Shown piece by piece: positions 1-13,300 of a stretch of DNA of 64,000 nt. The position numbers were made by a program, and so were the translations under genes. The notes under the pieces were generated by a model. The model was not told where the DNA came from. It did no database searches and saw nothing but the letters and a program-made list of their open reading frames with translations. This DNA comes from Bryum argenteum (taxonomy: Eukaryota; Streptophyta; Bryopsida; Bryales; Bryaceae). The stretch covers positions 12,656,001 to 12,720,000 of the forward strand of contig CM073321.1 in assembly GCA_037043015.1 (NCBI GenBank), given 5' to 3'. The number at the start of each line of letters is the position of its first letter. The stretch's first letter is position 1.

Positions 1-1739
1 CGCTAACCTCCTCTATACAACAAATAAACAAGAGTAAGAAGATTTGTAGAAATATATACAATGTAGCAAGCTAAAGTACATCAATAGCAAACTCACCGCA
101 TATAAAAATTTCACAAACACGCCAACCCTAACAGGATACCAAGTGTCCTTTTTTGCTTTTGCATTCTTGCAAATCTTGTAATCCTTCACAGAGATGAGCT
201 CTTTGAAATCTTCAAGTTTTAATTTACCAAACTTCATCATGCGTTGTAGTTTCGCACACAAACTATCTTCGACATGGTCATGCTTGGTAGACCTTCATAG
301 CAGAATCAGAGGTGAAGAATATTGTAGTTGAAAATAGTATAAAATAAAATAATTTGAAGAATGAAGCGAGGCCATGACAGTCTTACCCGCGCTGCTTGGC
401 CTAAGTGTACGTACAGGGACAAAGGGCACGAATCTAGAGGACGTACATTGTTCCAAGGAATCTATACCAGGAGAAGCATCAGCCCGGACTCCTATCCAGA
501 GCCCTACCGGAGCTGGCGGACCTGCAGACGATGACGTGGACAAGGTGAATACGAAAAAACCGCATCCTGAGATTCAAGAGAAAGAGGGGATTGGATCCGT
601 GGATGAGCCAAAGCCGCCTCAGGCTACGGATAGACCAAGTGTAGACAAGTACGCCACCTATGAAGATAGCTATCGGGGATTCAGAGATCTGCCCTTAGTC
701 TTTATGTACCTCTGCATTCTTTGGGTAAAGGTGTAGCTTGCATATCAGCCCTGTGTGTCTTGTTTGTGTCATTGTGTGGTTTTCGGGTTGATTTGTCTAA
801 GTGTACTCAGAATCCGGTTGTAGTAACAGGAGTCCCTCGTAAATTCGGTGTTTGCCGTACTAGTACAAAGGAAGGGTTTGTTAGAGCGTGTGTAATCGGT
901 AAAGGTCCGAGTGAGAGAGTTCTAAGTGTTTGCGTGTGTGTCTACATGACATAGGTTCCGGTTTCATACTCCGGTTGGACGAGAGGAGCCTAGTCGGTGA
1001 GTAAGATCGACCCGGTTTCCAACCTCCTAGGTGGGATGTCTAGTTGAGGAGACCCTGACTGGGATGAGTACCAAGCCCTAGCGACCGGGTAAGATTATGA
1101 AGTGCCCTGGTTGAAATCTTGGGAATTGAGCGGTGGAATACCGTTCTCAGTAAACCGGATTCCGAGTTGTTGTATGAAGAGAGGAGAGAACCAAATGACC
1201 GTTTAAAGTGACCTACCATTCTGGACCCTAAACTGGGTGGTAGACGCGGTCGTAAGAGAGGAACGCCGAGGAGGAGAGGGTAGTAGTAAGAGAGAGAAAC
1301 TGGTGAAACTCTGATTAACTTGAATCATCTCGTAGAGAGTAAAGTAATTCTTCACTCTGCAGATTAAGAAAAAAGATCCCTCCAACGACCTATGGAGGTA
1401 AAACTAAATCTTTGTGGTGTTAACATTTTAGTACCTTTCCGGTTGTAGCCTTATTCGGTAAGGAAAGCCGGATCTGTAGTAGTTCAGTTACCTTAGGGTT
1501 TAGGCTTTGCGCTAACCGGATTAATAGAACCGGGAGTGACTCCAGAGGTCAACCGGGTAGAAGATAGGGTATAGTATTTTGTCCTAATGCTGTTGCTGTA
1601 GTAGAAAACCAATATTCTAAACCGGTTGAGACCTCCTTCTTACTTCACAGAATCTCTAATGAACGTTACTTGGAAGGTGGACCCTTTTGCTAGGCTTTTG
1701 TAGGAAAATGAAGTGTTTTTGGGCCTACTTTGTGAGGTA
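1..1739. other. No recognisable gene
   Basis: I see no gene I can support here. A 120-codon open frame on the plus strand at 374-736 is rich in Pro, Asp, Glu and Lys and ends in a short hydrophobic stretch. It matches no family I know, and a long open frame lies on the opposite strand across part of it, so it may be chance. From about 740 to 1,700 the plus strand is rich in GGTT, CCGG and TGTG and has no long frame. Confidence 0.3.
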
Positions 1740-2170
1740 AATCTCGACAACTAGACCCCAGATTGGAACCTAAACTAGACTCTAAACTGGCCTTCTCAAA
1801 CTAGACCCCAAACTGGCCTCCAAACTGACCCTGACTAAGACGGGAAACTTAAGTAGACTTCACACTGTTCCTACCCTAGGCTCCAAACTACTCTTCGGTT
1901 GGACCTGAGAATGGCTTGAACTCAAAGGTGGTCATGTCTTGGATCACAAATTGGTCTTAGCCTAGACTTGAAGCCAGCCTAGACTCAAAGCAGGTTGTAC
2001 CTTGGATCACAAAGTGGTCCTAGGCTAGACTTTAAAGTGTCCTAGACTCAAAACTCGTCATGCCTTACATTCCAAATTGGTCCTAAACTTGACCAAAAAC
2101 TGGCCTAGACCTTAAATTGGTCATGCCCTGGACTCCAAAGTGGTCCTAGACTATCCTTGAACTGGCCTAG
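1740..2170. repeat. Degenerate short tandem repeat in the left arm
   Basis: The stretch is a run of diverged units of roughly 20-40 bp built on CTAGAC, CCAAACTGG and GGTCCTAG. Its inverted counterpart occupies about 4,140-4,565 in the right arm. Subterminal tandem repeats of this kind are typical of fold-back elements. Confidence 0.6.
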
Positions 2171-3610
2171 ACAAAACCTATACAAGCCGTTGACTGTACC
2201 ACAGTGGTACTACAATTCCAACAATACTACTTATCAATACCACCTTCTAACGCCATTTTCTCAATAGTTTAGAGTGGAAAGCTTAGCATTACGTTCCAAC
2301 AAATTTAGACACAAATCCAAACATACTTCAGTAAAGAACTCATAATAGTACAGATAATTTCTGCCTCTGGTTGTACTCTCTTTGGTCCCTCCAAATATCC
2401 TTAAGTGTCTAAAGTAGTAGCTCTCTTTACTTTCCAACAGAGACACACACATTGACGCACACACCTCCTAGCTCCAGCTCCAACTTCCTCACAGCAAGTG
2501 AAAGAGAGTGAGCGCTCAGTTCCAAACCCCCTTCAAACCCAGTCGCCACCCTTGTCTCTCAACCCTAATAGATTTCATCCATCCACTAAAATTCATCCAT
2601 CTATAGGATTCATTGAGCAAAGCGACTCAGGGTAATCCAAAAGTCTAGGCTAGCACTTCAACTGCCCCGCTAAGTTAAGAATTACTGGCTAAGTAACTTC
2701 CCGGGTAACATGAGGTGACAAGGTTTTGCTCCATCACATTTGCCTAATTCTCAGTAAGCACGTCTTCTAGGATGAGGCCCCATTTGCAATCCTTTTTTAT
2801 GATGTGGACCTCCAATATTGCCTTGGCTAGTTTCAGCGTGCACGTATATGGTTACCCTGGCTAAGGGTGAGAGTGAGGAAGCAAAGCATCTGTGGCTCTC
2901 TCCCGTCGAGGTAGTTACATACCCCGCAGTCGTCTTTCTTCCTTGGGAGAGTAATGAGCCTTCTTTTTTGAGCTCCTTGTTTCCCTAGGATGGTTCGTAG
3001 CCTTGGAAATGGTCATCAAGGCCATAGACTTTCCTCTGCGTCTATAGGCTCTAGTTCCTATATTTTTCCTACAAAGTGCGATCAGATAAGGGTGCAATAA
3101 CTCCTTTGCACGCCACTTTCTCCAACTCCTGCAGTAAGCTGTTGTTGGAAATGTGTCACGCCACTCTTATTACCCCAGCGTATTCCAACCGCACAAAGTC
3201 CTCAATTAGCTTGACGCGCTTCAGCAAATTCTTTGGCACCTCGAGTAACACCTTTTAAGTGATCATTGGCATTTCCAGTTGCCAATATTGTTTCGTCTTC
3301 CTCAGTGGCACAAGTAGTGACACTTCATTCTTTCTTCTCGTCATCTTCCTTACGTGGCTCATGTCTCTTTTGTAGAACTTGCTTGCTTCCAATCGTGCAA
3401 ATAGTTGAGCAATTCAAGCTACGCATCTTAAGGGGCGCAAATGTAAAAAGAAAAAGGACAATAAACAAGGGCAAAAATAGCGGCACGCGCTAGGTACATG
3501 TAGGTCTATTTGGTTGTTAACCGGGTATTTACCAAGCTAGTAAACTAGTAATTTCTTGGTTACCGGGGTAGTGAAAAAGCTAGCCTAGACTATTGGATCA
3601 CCTTTATTCA

Positions 3611-3722
3611 GGTTGTTGGATGAATTCCTATAGATGGATGAAATCCAATTAATGGATGAAATCAAGTGGATGGATGAAATCAAGTGGATGGATGAAATCC
3701 AGTGGATTGATGAAATCAATTA
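3611..3722 (+). repeat. Short minisatellite, GGATGAAATC type
   Basis: About six imperfect units of 14-16 bp with the core TGGATGAAATC repeat head to tail on the inner side of the right arm. The matching place in the left arm (about 2,575-2,612) has only two or three units in the opposite orientation, so the array seems to have expanded on one side. Confidence 0.7.
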
Positions 3723-5215
3723 GGGTTGGAAGACCAGGGTGGCAACTATGTTGGCGGCGAGAGTTTTGAGGGAGTTTGGAAGTAAGGTCTCACTCTCTCT
3801 TTCTCTCTCTCTCTTAAGAAGTTGGAGTTGGAGCTAGGAGGTGTGTGTTTGAGTGTGTGTGTATGTTGAATAGTAGTGAGAGCTACTACTTTAGACAATT
3901 AAGAATATCTGGAGATACCAGAGAGAGTACTGCCAGGGGCATAAGTTATTTGTACTATCATGAGTTTTTAATGAAGTATGTCTGAATTTGTATGTAAATT
4001 TGTTGGAACATAATGCAAAGTGTTCCACTCTAGATTATTGGGGGAATAGTATTGGAAGATTGAGTAAGGAAAGAACAAAAAAACCGGATAAGTAGTATTG
4101 GTGGACCAGTAGTACCATTGTGGTACAATCGGGGGCTTGTACAGGTTCTGTTTAGGCCAACTTTAGGGTTAATCTAGGACCAGTTTGAAGTCCAAGGCGA
4201 GACCAGTTCAAGGTCCTGGCCAGTTTCTTGTTCAGTTTAAGATAAGTCTGGAATCTAAGGCACGACCGGTTTTGAGTCTAGACCAGTTTGAAGTCCTAGG
4301 TATGACCAGTTAGGAGTCCACAATAGAACCAGTTTCGAGTCAGGTCAGTTTCCGGACGAGGTCAGGACCTATTTCTGGTCAAGGCGAGGGCCAGTTCCAG
4401 GTTCTAACCTGAACAAGTTTGGGGTCCAGGCTAGGACTAGTTTGGAGTCCAGGTGAGAATCAGTTTGAGGACCAGTTTAGGGAGCATTTTATGGACAAGT
4501 TTAGAGTCCAGTTTGGGGTCTAGTTTGTAGACCAGTCTGTAGACTAGTTTGGGTCGAGTTTAGGTGTCAATTGGAGGTCAATAGATAAGGTATTTGAAGG
4601 GGTAGGAAGAGTACAACTCTGACATTGGCGACTATGCTTAAGTTCGGACCATGTGGCTCTTGCTACTTACGCCAAAATACTATGACAATGATTGTGCTGA
4701 AGCGGTGCTAAGCAAAGTGACCATATCAGGAGCGGCTTATAGGACTTCTGAAATCATAAACCTATCTACTAAGTTTAGGTAGTCAAAAACCAAGAAGTTG
4801 GTACTTGACGTGGCGGACGACACCAATAGTTGATGACAGCTCTGCAACAAAAAGGGGGATGGTTGCCTAATTTAGGTAAGGTTTCATCTCTCCCTCATTG
4901 ATTTTAGGTAGCATGCTAAGCACTAGTAGAAAAAGTGCAAAGGAATATAAGGAAAGAAAAAAACATAAAAATACGAATATTAGGGTTAGAAGAACAAGAG
5001 CTGAAAACACCAGTAAACTAATCACCAACGCTGATAGTAAAAACTAGGGAAGCATAGGAATGCACCTAGGGACACTTGTAAGAGTGAATTGCACTAGAAT
5101 CTTGCAAAACTTCTAAACTAAAAACAACCTCCAAAACCTAAAGGGAAGTAAAAATCTAAGTAAGAGCGGTAGCTACTCACAAAGACAACAAGGACTAGAT
5201 TGGGGTGGCAGATGT

Positions 5216-6640
5216 ATGTATTGGCTAGGAAATAAGTTCGAAGGACTAGCACGCAGGGGAGCAGAGGAGGGCTGGGAGGGAAATCCATGGCACCTACCCA
5301 AAAAAGCACCTAAATGGGTAGACTCAACTAACTACAGAAGTCACCAAGATCAGATTACCATGACCATAGAGTTCCTGAAAAAAGAAGTAGTGACTATACA
5401 ACTATCATATGATGAATAGAAGCTACCAAGAAGGCGGCAAGGAGGACAGATCTAGGAGACAAGCCAAAGAGAGGTTGGCCAGATTCAAGCTAAGATAGCA
5501 GAGGGCAGTAGTCGAAACAAGGAAGAATATGGAAGGGCAGATTGGCTTGGAGGAGTGCATTGCCAGAGGAAGCATTAGGGACCTAATCGATATGGACCTG
5601 GTGGGAGAAAACTCTAGCCAAGACACGATGATAGGAGGAATGAGGGAGACAACATCAAGAAGATCAAATCCTGGACCTAGTTTCAAAAATTGGCATGAGG
5701 AAGAGGAGATTCGGAGATATGATGGTTCGGTCTCTACACGAAGGACCAACACAAGAGAACTATCGAGACGAGGAATTGAAAATGCGCAACAGTTATGGCA
5801 TCCTAATGTAGGACCGGTGAGTTTTGTTAATGGACACCACGAGGAACATAGGAGAGACAATAGTAGACCACATACACCAATTCCAGGAAGCCAGACTCCG
5901 TGAGGATTGGCACAGTTAATCAAAACCTTGAAGAAGAAGTTGGACCAGATCAGAGCAAAAAATAAGGCATCACGAGCAGCATTCTAAGCTTCTGAAAGTA
6001 TCAGAGCTCCGCCACCTACTCCAAAGAGGCAGAAGGTGCACTTTATACGAGACAAGCTTGAAGAAGTAGTAACTAATGAAGATGAGCAAGACAGAGGTAG
6101 GTAGAAGAATTGAAGGCCAGACAGAAGGAGAAGAGACAAGCAGAAAAATAGAGAAGAATTGAGCAGGTCAGGACAGACCAGTACACCAGACAAATGGAAG
6201 AGTTGGAGCAAGCAATGGCAGGAGCCCCAAACAAGGGAAGAGGAGAAGAAGGAAGCAGACAAACTAGAAGCCCTACATCAAGAGACTCTACGCCAGGAAG
6301 CCTTGTGCTTGTCGCAGGAGGCTTAGAGACAAGAAGCTTAGAGACTAAAGGAGCACCAAAGGCAGAGAAAAGGCTAAAAACTCAACAAGAAGCTAGCATA
6401 CTTCACAAACAAGAAGTGCTACGAAAACAAGAAGCCGAACAAGAGGCTCAGCAAAAGGTTGCCTAGTGGGTTTGGCCAGGATCATCAGAAATACAAAATT
6501 GGAGATTTTCCCAAAGGAGTGGTAGAGAAGAATTGAGAGTCCTACTACCCCTTGCTATTATCCCAAAAGAAAGAGAAGGTAGCCATGTTCATACTTAAAG
6601 GCCACATACTGGTCTCTTGGCGGAAGGACAAAACCCAATG
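5216..6640 (+). pseudogene. Decayed ORF, Gag-like in character
   Basis: A series of open frames on the plus strand encodes a very polar protein rich in Glu, Lys, Arg and Gln. It has a likely coiled coil in the part from about 6,000 to 6,470 (repeated KQEAEQEAQQ-like text). Stops break it after 5,419 and 5,903 and several times between 5,985 and 6,470. No zinc knuckle, protease or reverse transcriptase motif is visible. The composition recalls N-terminal Gag-like regions of plant retroelements, but that is a guess from composition. Another possibility is a non-coding purine-rich tract. Confidence 0.25.
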
Positions 6641-6649
6641 ATGTTCGAA

Positions 6650-7620
6650 TATCAGTTAACTGGTGATAAATATCTACCAACAACATCAGAGCCTATGCAC
6701 TGTGTCGGATGCCATGTATCTACGTTGTCTTCCCTTACACGTTTATTAGTGTAATACCCGTGTTTAGGTGACTCGTGTATCGTTCGAGAGATTCTGTAAT
6801 GTGACCATGACCAAATAGTGCTAAGACAACCAACCACCAACCGTACTATTCCCCAACTTATGTTAAACCTTGCTTGGCAAGGGTATCCCTTTGCAAGAGG
6901 GGATGCACAAAGACTCTTTCCCTTATGTTTATCGTGGCAAGACGTCCACACTTAGACTCTACTCACACAAACACCCACACTTAGGCAAGCATTACGTCCT
7001 CACGACTAATCCGTCCTGGCCGTCCAGATTAGCAGGTTACACAGGCCGTCCTGATTGCCCTATCACACTTACTACAATGACAAACTCCAAGAGATCCGAA
7101 TCCGGTTAGAGGACGTCTATACGTATTCCGGTCACGTACTATTCTTGATCCGTCCCCTGAGACTACAGAGGAATCCAAGTCTGTAGCAGTTGGAAGTCGG
7201 ATTGTAATCCGACCTCGCGCACTCTACTCCTAGATCCTTCTAGATCGTAAGGTGTTTACGACAATAGTTTCCCTCTCTCACGTACCTAGACCAGCTCAAG
7301 AAACAAGGCACTCGCTAATACGCCCAACCCGACCTCAACTCCACAGATACGATCTAGCAAGGAATCCGGATTCCTAACTCCCAACTTACAACCCAGAAAC
7401 AAGAAATACGACTTCCAAGCACTCGACCTCAAAAGGGAGACAGAGTAAGGATCACACTGAATATGCGCATAAGAAGTTTGTTGATTAACAAGTAAGGAAT
7501 GTTTTAGGTGACCAAACATTCACCTATAAGTACTTCAAAGTTAACGACCTAGAAACCTAACTAGGTTGCAGCGCGGACCTACACGACCTACTCCGCAAAA
7601 AGCGACCTGCTTTCCCAAAA
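6650..7620. other. No gene seen
   Basis: This stretch follows the decayed ORF and precedes the minus-strand transposon-protein pseudogene. It has mixed composition with repeated GTCCTG and CCGGTT-like words and only short frames of 70-100 codons on both strands. It could be the 3' untranslated or terminal region of the element encoding the downstream gene. I see no terminal repeats to support that. Confidence 0.3.
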
Positions 7621-7626
7621 AAGATC

Positions 7627-9541
7627 CTATCTTTTGATCCGACTTCCTAACCCTGGGCCGGATTCTAACTTACGGATTCTAAATTCGTCCTCCTTCTTCC
7701 GCTTTGAGCTCACTCCATGCTTTGGCCGTTTCAGGGGTGTTGCTGCAATCCGGCCCACCTTGACTCTCTTGCCCGTGTCGGTTACAAACTCCTCGTCGCT
7801 CTCGTTCTCGTCCGTATCACCATCGCTCTTCAACTCCTCTTCTTCTAAGACGTTGATGCCGATCTCATGGAGCTTCTAAGCGGCTGGGGATTTCTCCCAT
7901 TCCTCGTTCGTCAGCCGCCTCGCTACTGAGCGGGTATTCTTGGCCGGAGAATCAGCTGGGCCGGCTTCGCTTTCCTCTATCTTCACTTTTCCCTTGGGTG
8001 GTCTCGAAGGTCCTGCATCCGTCCTCCGAGCTTCGGCCGACTCGGCCTTCTTGACCGGTGTCTACGCTGGCGTAGCTGCATAGGCCGGAATCGGAGGCAT
8101 CCCTGCAATCTGCTCACGGACGAAATCGAGAATTACCTTCACTTTGCTGTTGCTCTTCTCGATCTTAGTCGAGTAGGTCTTCGGTGCGAGCAGAAACTTA
8201 CGGAAAGTCTCTGCCTTGGAGACTTCCGGCTGCAGGATTTCGGCCTCAAACAGGTTCGCCTTTTGGAGGACCTCGGCCGGAACTTCACAAACCTCCACGA
8301 GTTTGACTATCTGCTCGTGAGCAGATTGAAGCGCTTGCCGACTTGTTACGAGCTCTTCCTCTCTTTGCTTGGCCGTCTCCCTCAAGCGTCTATTGTCAAG
8401 TGTAAGCTTCGTGATCTGCCTTTCCAATTGCTGATGCTGCTCCTCGGTCGGCTTGGAGTCCCACTTCTTCTTCACCTTCACCAAAGTATGTACTCCAAAA
8501 TCCTTACACATCATGGCAATTAACTCTTGATAGTGGAAGTACGTGGTGCGGGCCTCTGTAAAATGATGCCATGCCCTCATCATTGGGTCCGGATGGTCTG
8601 GGGAGGATATGGCTGGACCGAGTCTGGGTTGTTGGGCTAGATCAGAGATGTCCAATCTTCCGGGACCTCGTAATCCTCTCCGGCCGTGGAAGTTTGGCCG
8701 CGGTCGGTTTGGATTCTGACCGAGGTCGGGCGTTCAGTGGGGGATGGAGACGGAAGGATGATTACCTCCAGTGCTGCTCGTGCTCGGGTCGCCTCTCGAG
8801 CCGGCTCTTGGGGCGCTTTCGGCTGCACCTCCTCGTCCTCGGATCCGGCCTCGTCTTCCTCGTCCGAGTAGATGGCCTTGCTGTCTACGTCCTCCTCGGA
8901 TTCAAAGACGCCGTTGTTTAGAGCCGCCAACGACATCTCGTACGCCGACTCCTCATCCTCCGTCAGAACCTCCTCCTTGTCATCTCCTCCTCCAAGTGGT
9001 AAAGAAACGGGGAAATAGGGCTCGGCCGGCTCTTACCCACATTCTCCGTGAGTCGGGCGACTAAATCGCGGATGACGATCCCCCAATCTACTTCGCGCTC
9101 TCCACGTACCGACCCCAGAATGGTGTTGGCAAGTCGGATGGTGATTCGATGCGGCTTTTCCGCGTGAATGATCGGAGCCAAGAACATGATCACCGCGCGC
9201 TCCCGTGGGTCCTTGCAATCCTCCACCGCGCAGCCGTTGTTCTTGTGTGGCTTCCCATGAAAGGCCGTCTTCGCCCACTTGTGTTTCCGGCCACATAACC
9301 CTACTTCGTTGTTTTCGATCAGGCCATAAACCGCCCTCCAATGATCGGTCGTCCAGGTCGGTGGTTTGCCTCTAACCATCCCCTCAAACTGGTTCGGCGC
9401 GCCGGTCTTTATCTCGCGCACCATCTCCGCATCGCGCAATCCCCACGGGGTGTCCAACATGTCGGACAGTCCCATCCGATCGAGGTCCTCGATCAACGCC
9501 TCCTTCTCTTCTTCCTCGGCCGGAATGGTCGGAAGCACCAA
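7627..9541 (-). pseudogene. Plant transposon-protein-like gene, frameshifted
   Basis: A G+C-rich gene is read on the minus strand from about 9,541 to 7,627. The first part (9,541-8,990) has a segment with HRITIRLANTILGSVRGE, then VDWGIVIRDLVARL, then PSPISPFLYHL. This fits my memory of the plant 'putative plant transposon protein' domain (PF20167). The next part is acidic and Ser/Glu rich (8,936-8,637), then comes a coiled coil (8,655-8,100: QLERQITKLTLDNRRLRE and neighbours) and a basic tail. It is broken: the frame changes near 8,985 and near 8,650, and TAG stops fall near 8,060 and 7,877. The start is uncertain: the first codon of the open frame is TTG, so the true ATG lies elsewhere or is lost. 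Function in transposition is unknown. The surrounding DNA is A+T-rich, so this is an inserted element. Confidence 0.5.
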
Positions 9542-9544
9542 CTT

Positions 9545-10300
9545 GATAGATATCTTTACCTCCTCCCACGCCGGAGCACAAGCAGACGCCGATCACGCCA
9601 TCAGAAAGAAAAACGACAAAAAGTAAGGAGTGGCTGGGCTGAGATTGGCAAGGGGGCCGGATCGGAACAGTAGGATAGAAGGCGAGAAGGGAGGAAGCAG
9701 GATCACAAGAAGGCGAGAAAGCAGGAAAGGGAGAAGGCAGGTAACGATAAGAGCGGACGGGTTGCGTTTTATAGGGAGAGTTGGATTGGTATCCGGCCAT
9801 CATAACCTGTCCGTCCGCCATCATGACCGTCCTCGTATAGAGCCGTCTTTGGCACTCCGCGTCATTATTGTCCTTCCACCCACTCCGGCCTTCATCCGCC
9901 GTCTTTAACCCCATTCCGGCTTCTGACAGTACGTCCTCGCCGTTTGAGTGCGGAGTACGAGTTCATGAACCCCTCCTTCTTATTCAAAATTACATTCTAA
10001 GGTAAACGCATAAATATTTACACTTATTTGCCTTATAGTATACGGCCTATCACATACTTAGGTCGGATTCTAGACACTATACTTACTCTTAATGCGCATT
10101 TAATCATATTGAGCACTCAGTCAAAAGAACAGGGCCTGACACACTGGCCAAGTGGAGGAGTAAGAGTTCCATCAGCGTGTATCGGGCTTTATTGGCCTTG
10201 GAGATCACTAGACACCGAGACAAGATCAAAGATACAAACAATACCACCATTGTTTAGTTCTGGAGTACCGCTAGAGGTGGCACCTGCAGTACCATAGGTG
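9545..10300. other. 5' flank of the preceding pseudogene; no gene
   Basis: No supported gene. The G+C content falls from the gene body into A+T-rich DNA at about 9,970. The segment should contain the promoter of the minus-strand gene at 7.6-9.5 kb, but I could not pick a TATA box with confidence. Confidence 0.25.
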
Positions 10301-13300
10301 GTAGAATTCAACGTTCCACCGATGCTAGGGTCCAACGTATTACTAGGAGTGGGTCTGCCGTACCACCAGTTGTAGGAACCACCGTACTACCAGATGTAGG
10401 ACCCGCCATACCATTTGTAAAATTGGAAACTACGAATTGATTCATACCTCTTCTTCGTGCGGTAGGTAGAAGCCATAGGCAAGGGATCATATTCCCACCA
10501 GTCCCGAACAAGACGGAAGTTATACGTTGCAGACTCGGAATCGAGAGTGCGCTCAATTTTACGATCTTTGGGATGCATAACAAGGATGGCTCCTATGTCT
10601 ATCAAATGATATGCGGCAAAGAAGAAGAGGTTCTCAAAGTAGTTTTTATCAAGCTGGTTCTAGGATGGAAGTTCCGTAGGAGACACACCAGACACAGGCA
10701 AGTTCCCTGGAGTGTCTGCAAAAATAAGATCAATCCCAGGATGCTTGGGATTATATTCCATCGCCGAAAACGGGTAATTCCGGTAATTCCAATCTAAGAT
10801 ACACGTCAATAATTTATAATGGATATAAGATTTACAATTACAGAATGTAAGTGAGGAGAATATAAATGACAATTGTATGTAATAGGACCTTGTTGATGTG
10901 CCAGATGATATCAAAAATTTGCGAATCCTAGTTTCCACTCGACAGCGATTGATGAACCAAATCTCCGACGTTGCCCTTCTTGAGATACATAGGCAAAGTG
11001 ACAGATATTTTTGAAGACAAGTTGCTACCAATGTGTTTGGATTTTGGAATAGGGAGTTTGGCGAATTTAGGCTAACTGAGGCAAGGAGGGGAATGCGGGG
11101 AGTTGTGGTCAATGGTGAATGATTGAGGAGGGAACCCCGCATTTGTAAGTCCACCTGCAGAAAGTTGAGTCAATCTTGTACCGCGTCTAATTGCATTGTT
11201 TATCGCTCCATCTGAAGCCTGAGTCAAATGAGCTTCTTCTGGACCTGCAATGTCTTCTGGGAGCGGGGCAATTTCTTCAAATTCTAGATCAAGATCTAGA
11301 AGTGGGAGTTGCATTGCGTCGCTTTTTGTGTGCTCGATGCTTCGGCTGTGCAACAGGTGAAGGAGGTTTATAGGGTGGGACATGTGCGCTTGGTAAAATG
11401 AAGAAGTCGTCGTCACCATCACCGGCGATCTCCATGGGTGCGGTGCCTGGTGCGTTGGAATTGAGGTCTCGAAGGAGATGTTTCTCTTCCTTGTGCAGTA
11501 AGTTATCGTTGTATTCAAGGAACCAACTATCGATCATCAACTGTGAGTTCGTAAACCGCCTTTGTTGGGCTTCCGAGAAGATGCTGGAGGGATTGTTGGA
11601 GACTGATATGTCCTCGAGTTCTACTGGAATGGACCATGAAGCCAATGCTCCTTTGGCAACAAGCTCTTGTTTCAAGTACCTACAGTCAAGCAACCATATT
11701 ACAATGACAAAAATGAATATGTGGTACAAGTTTCATAGTATATATGATAGGAAATTGCATACCAGAATAAGAGTCTTTTAATAGTAACTTTCCCACCACT
11801 AATCTTTTAAATGTATGAGCCTTTAATGAACCTTGGGCTTGCATTAGGAGCAAGGTAGTGACCAAATGCCTTCAGCGATAACAACAACCTCCACTTCTCG
11901 ACATACACCAATGGCTTAAGAACGGCCTCAGACCACTGAATATTGAGGTTGCCATATTCCAAGAGGTTTTGCATTTCACATTCAAGTGATTGTTCCAACT
12001 GCAAATAAAGAGGACCCGTTTGCAATTAAATATCAACATAGCAATAATATTGTAAATACATATTTGAAAAGCTAATTACCTGTGCCCAAAGAGACGCACG
12101 ATGGAGAAATGCAATCAAACTTTTATCTTTCATAAGGCGATCTTCTGGAACATGGACAGCGCGACGCACTTCGTTTGGTGCATTCCACCATTGCAGCCAT
12201 TTTCCCTTGAAATTGAAATGGCCATTGGTTGTAGCTACCATGTGTAAGCAATCGATTGTCATATCGGGCTTAAGGTTTTGGCTGTAGTGATTATAAATTT
12301 GCACCTAAAATTTAAAATAAAATAAATATCCCAAATAAGATCAACTAGGCACATATAGAAACAAAATAAGACAGTCATGCATACCTCTTTCGGAAATAGT
12401 TTCTGGAGTTTGTTATTAGCTACAACAACCATCTAACGTCTTCTTTAGAATTAGGACAAACCTTTGGGTAGCAAACAAGGCGACACATGGAAATAAGCAT
12501 ACGAGAATTTTTAACAAGTTTGTAACGCAACCAGTTTATGATGGCATTAGAATCGCTCTTGTGAATCATCCTCATTTGGTTTGCACTCCAATCCGGGGCC
12601 TTGTTCTGAAGATGAGGGGGTATGTGGACGATTCCAGCGTTCACACTCCCGGGCAAAGCAATATCTTCATCATCGGAATGGGACTCGTGTTCATCATGAT
12701 TTTGCATAGCTTGAGGAACACAGTCAGGTTCCAAAGGACTATCTTCCGGAACATCAGTGCACACGTCTTGAACATTTTCTCGTGGAAGGAGATTCCTATT
12801 ATTACCAAGGAGCAATTCATCACCACTTGAGAGTTCGAATTGGTGAATCATTTGCACGAGAAGAGGGGCCATCTTCTTCTTGAACGATAGGGGCTTGAGA
12901 TATTTCCATCTGTCAATCGAATTTACCAATAACAACACCACACGCAAAAAATAAGAGTATGTCAGAAAAAATATCAAATAAATATACTATGTAATTGTTT
13001 TATAGTAAAGATAATGATAAACATATCATATAATGTTAATAATCATCTAATTGGACTCAAACTTTGCTGCAAGACGCAGTGAGCGTCGAGGTGCAATTTT
13101 GGCTAATGCCTTTGCTCTGAGACGATGCACTTTAGCCTCAACATAATAGTTTCGCATATAAGTCGCTCATGCAACCCGATCAAGGTCATCACTTGAAGTG
13201 TAACGGACAAGAGAGGGAGCAGAGTGAACTACTGGAACCGCACTTATTGTTAATGCTAGACGGCGAGACTCTACTACAGCTTTGACACGGACTTTCATAG

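Larger units (their letters stand above)
1740..4575. mobile_element. Fold-back element with about 1-kb inverted arms
   Basis: Two long arms are diverged inverted copies of each other. The left arm (about 1,740-2,720) is rich in phrases such as ACTAGACCCCAAACTGGCC. The right arm (about 3,530-4,575) carries the reverse complement, for example GGACCAGTTTGAAGTCC. Landmarks pair in mirrored order: the CTAGAC/AACTGG block with its complement, the AGTAGTATTG/CAATACTACT region around 2,225 and 4,095, the CTCCAGCTCCAAC block at 2,470 with GTTGGAGTTGGAG at 3,822, and the ATTCATCCATC block at 2,585 with GATGGATGAA near 3,630. The roughly 800-bp centre has no long ORF. I infer a non-autonomous inverted-repeat or fold-back element. 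I could not identify target-site duplications or exact ends. Confidence 0.7.

Noticed and set aside
1-10000. LTR retrotransposon
   Set aside because: No paired direct terminal repeats, primer-binding site, protease, reverse transcriptase or integrase motif could be found, despite Gag-like composition at 5.2-6.6 kb and the transposon-protein-like gene at 7.6-9.5 kb.
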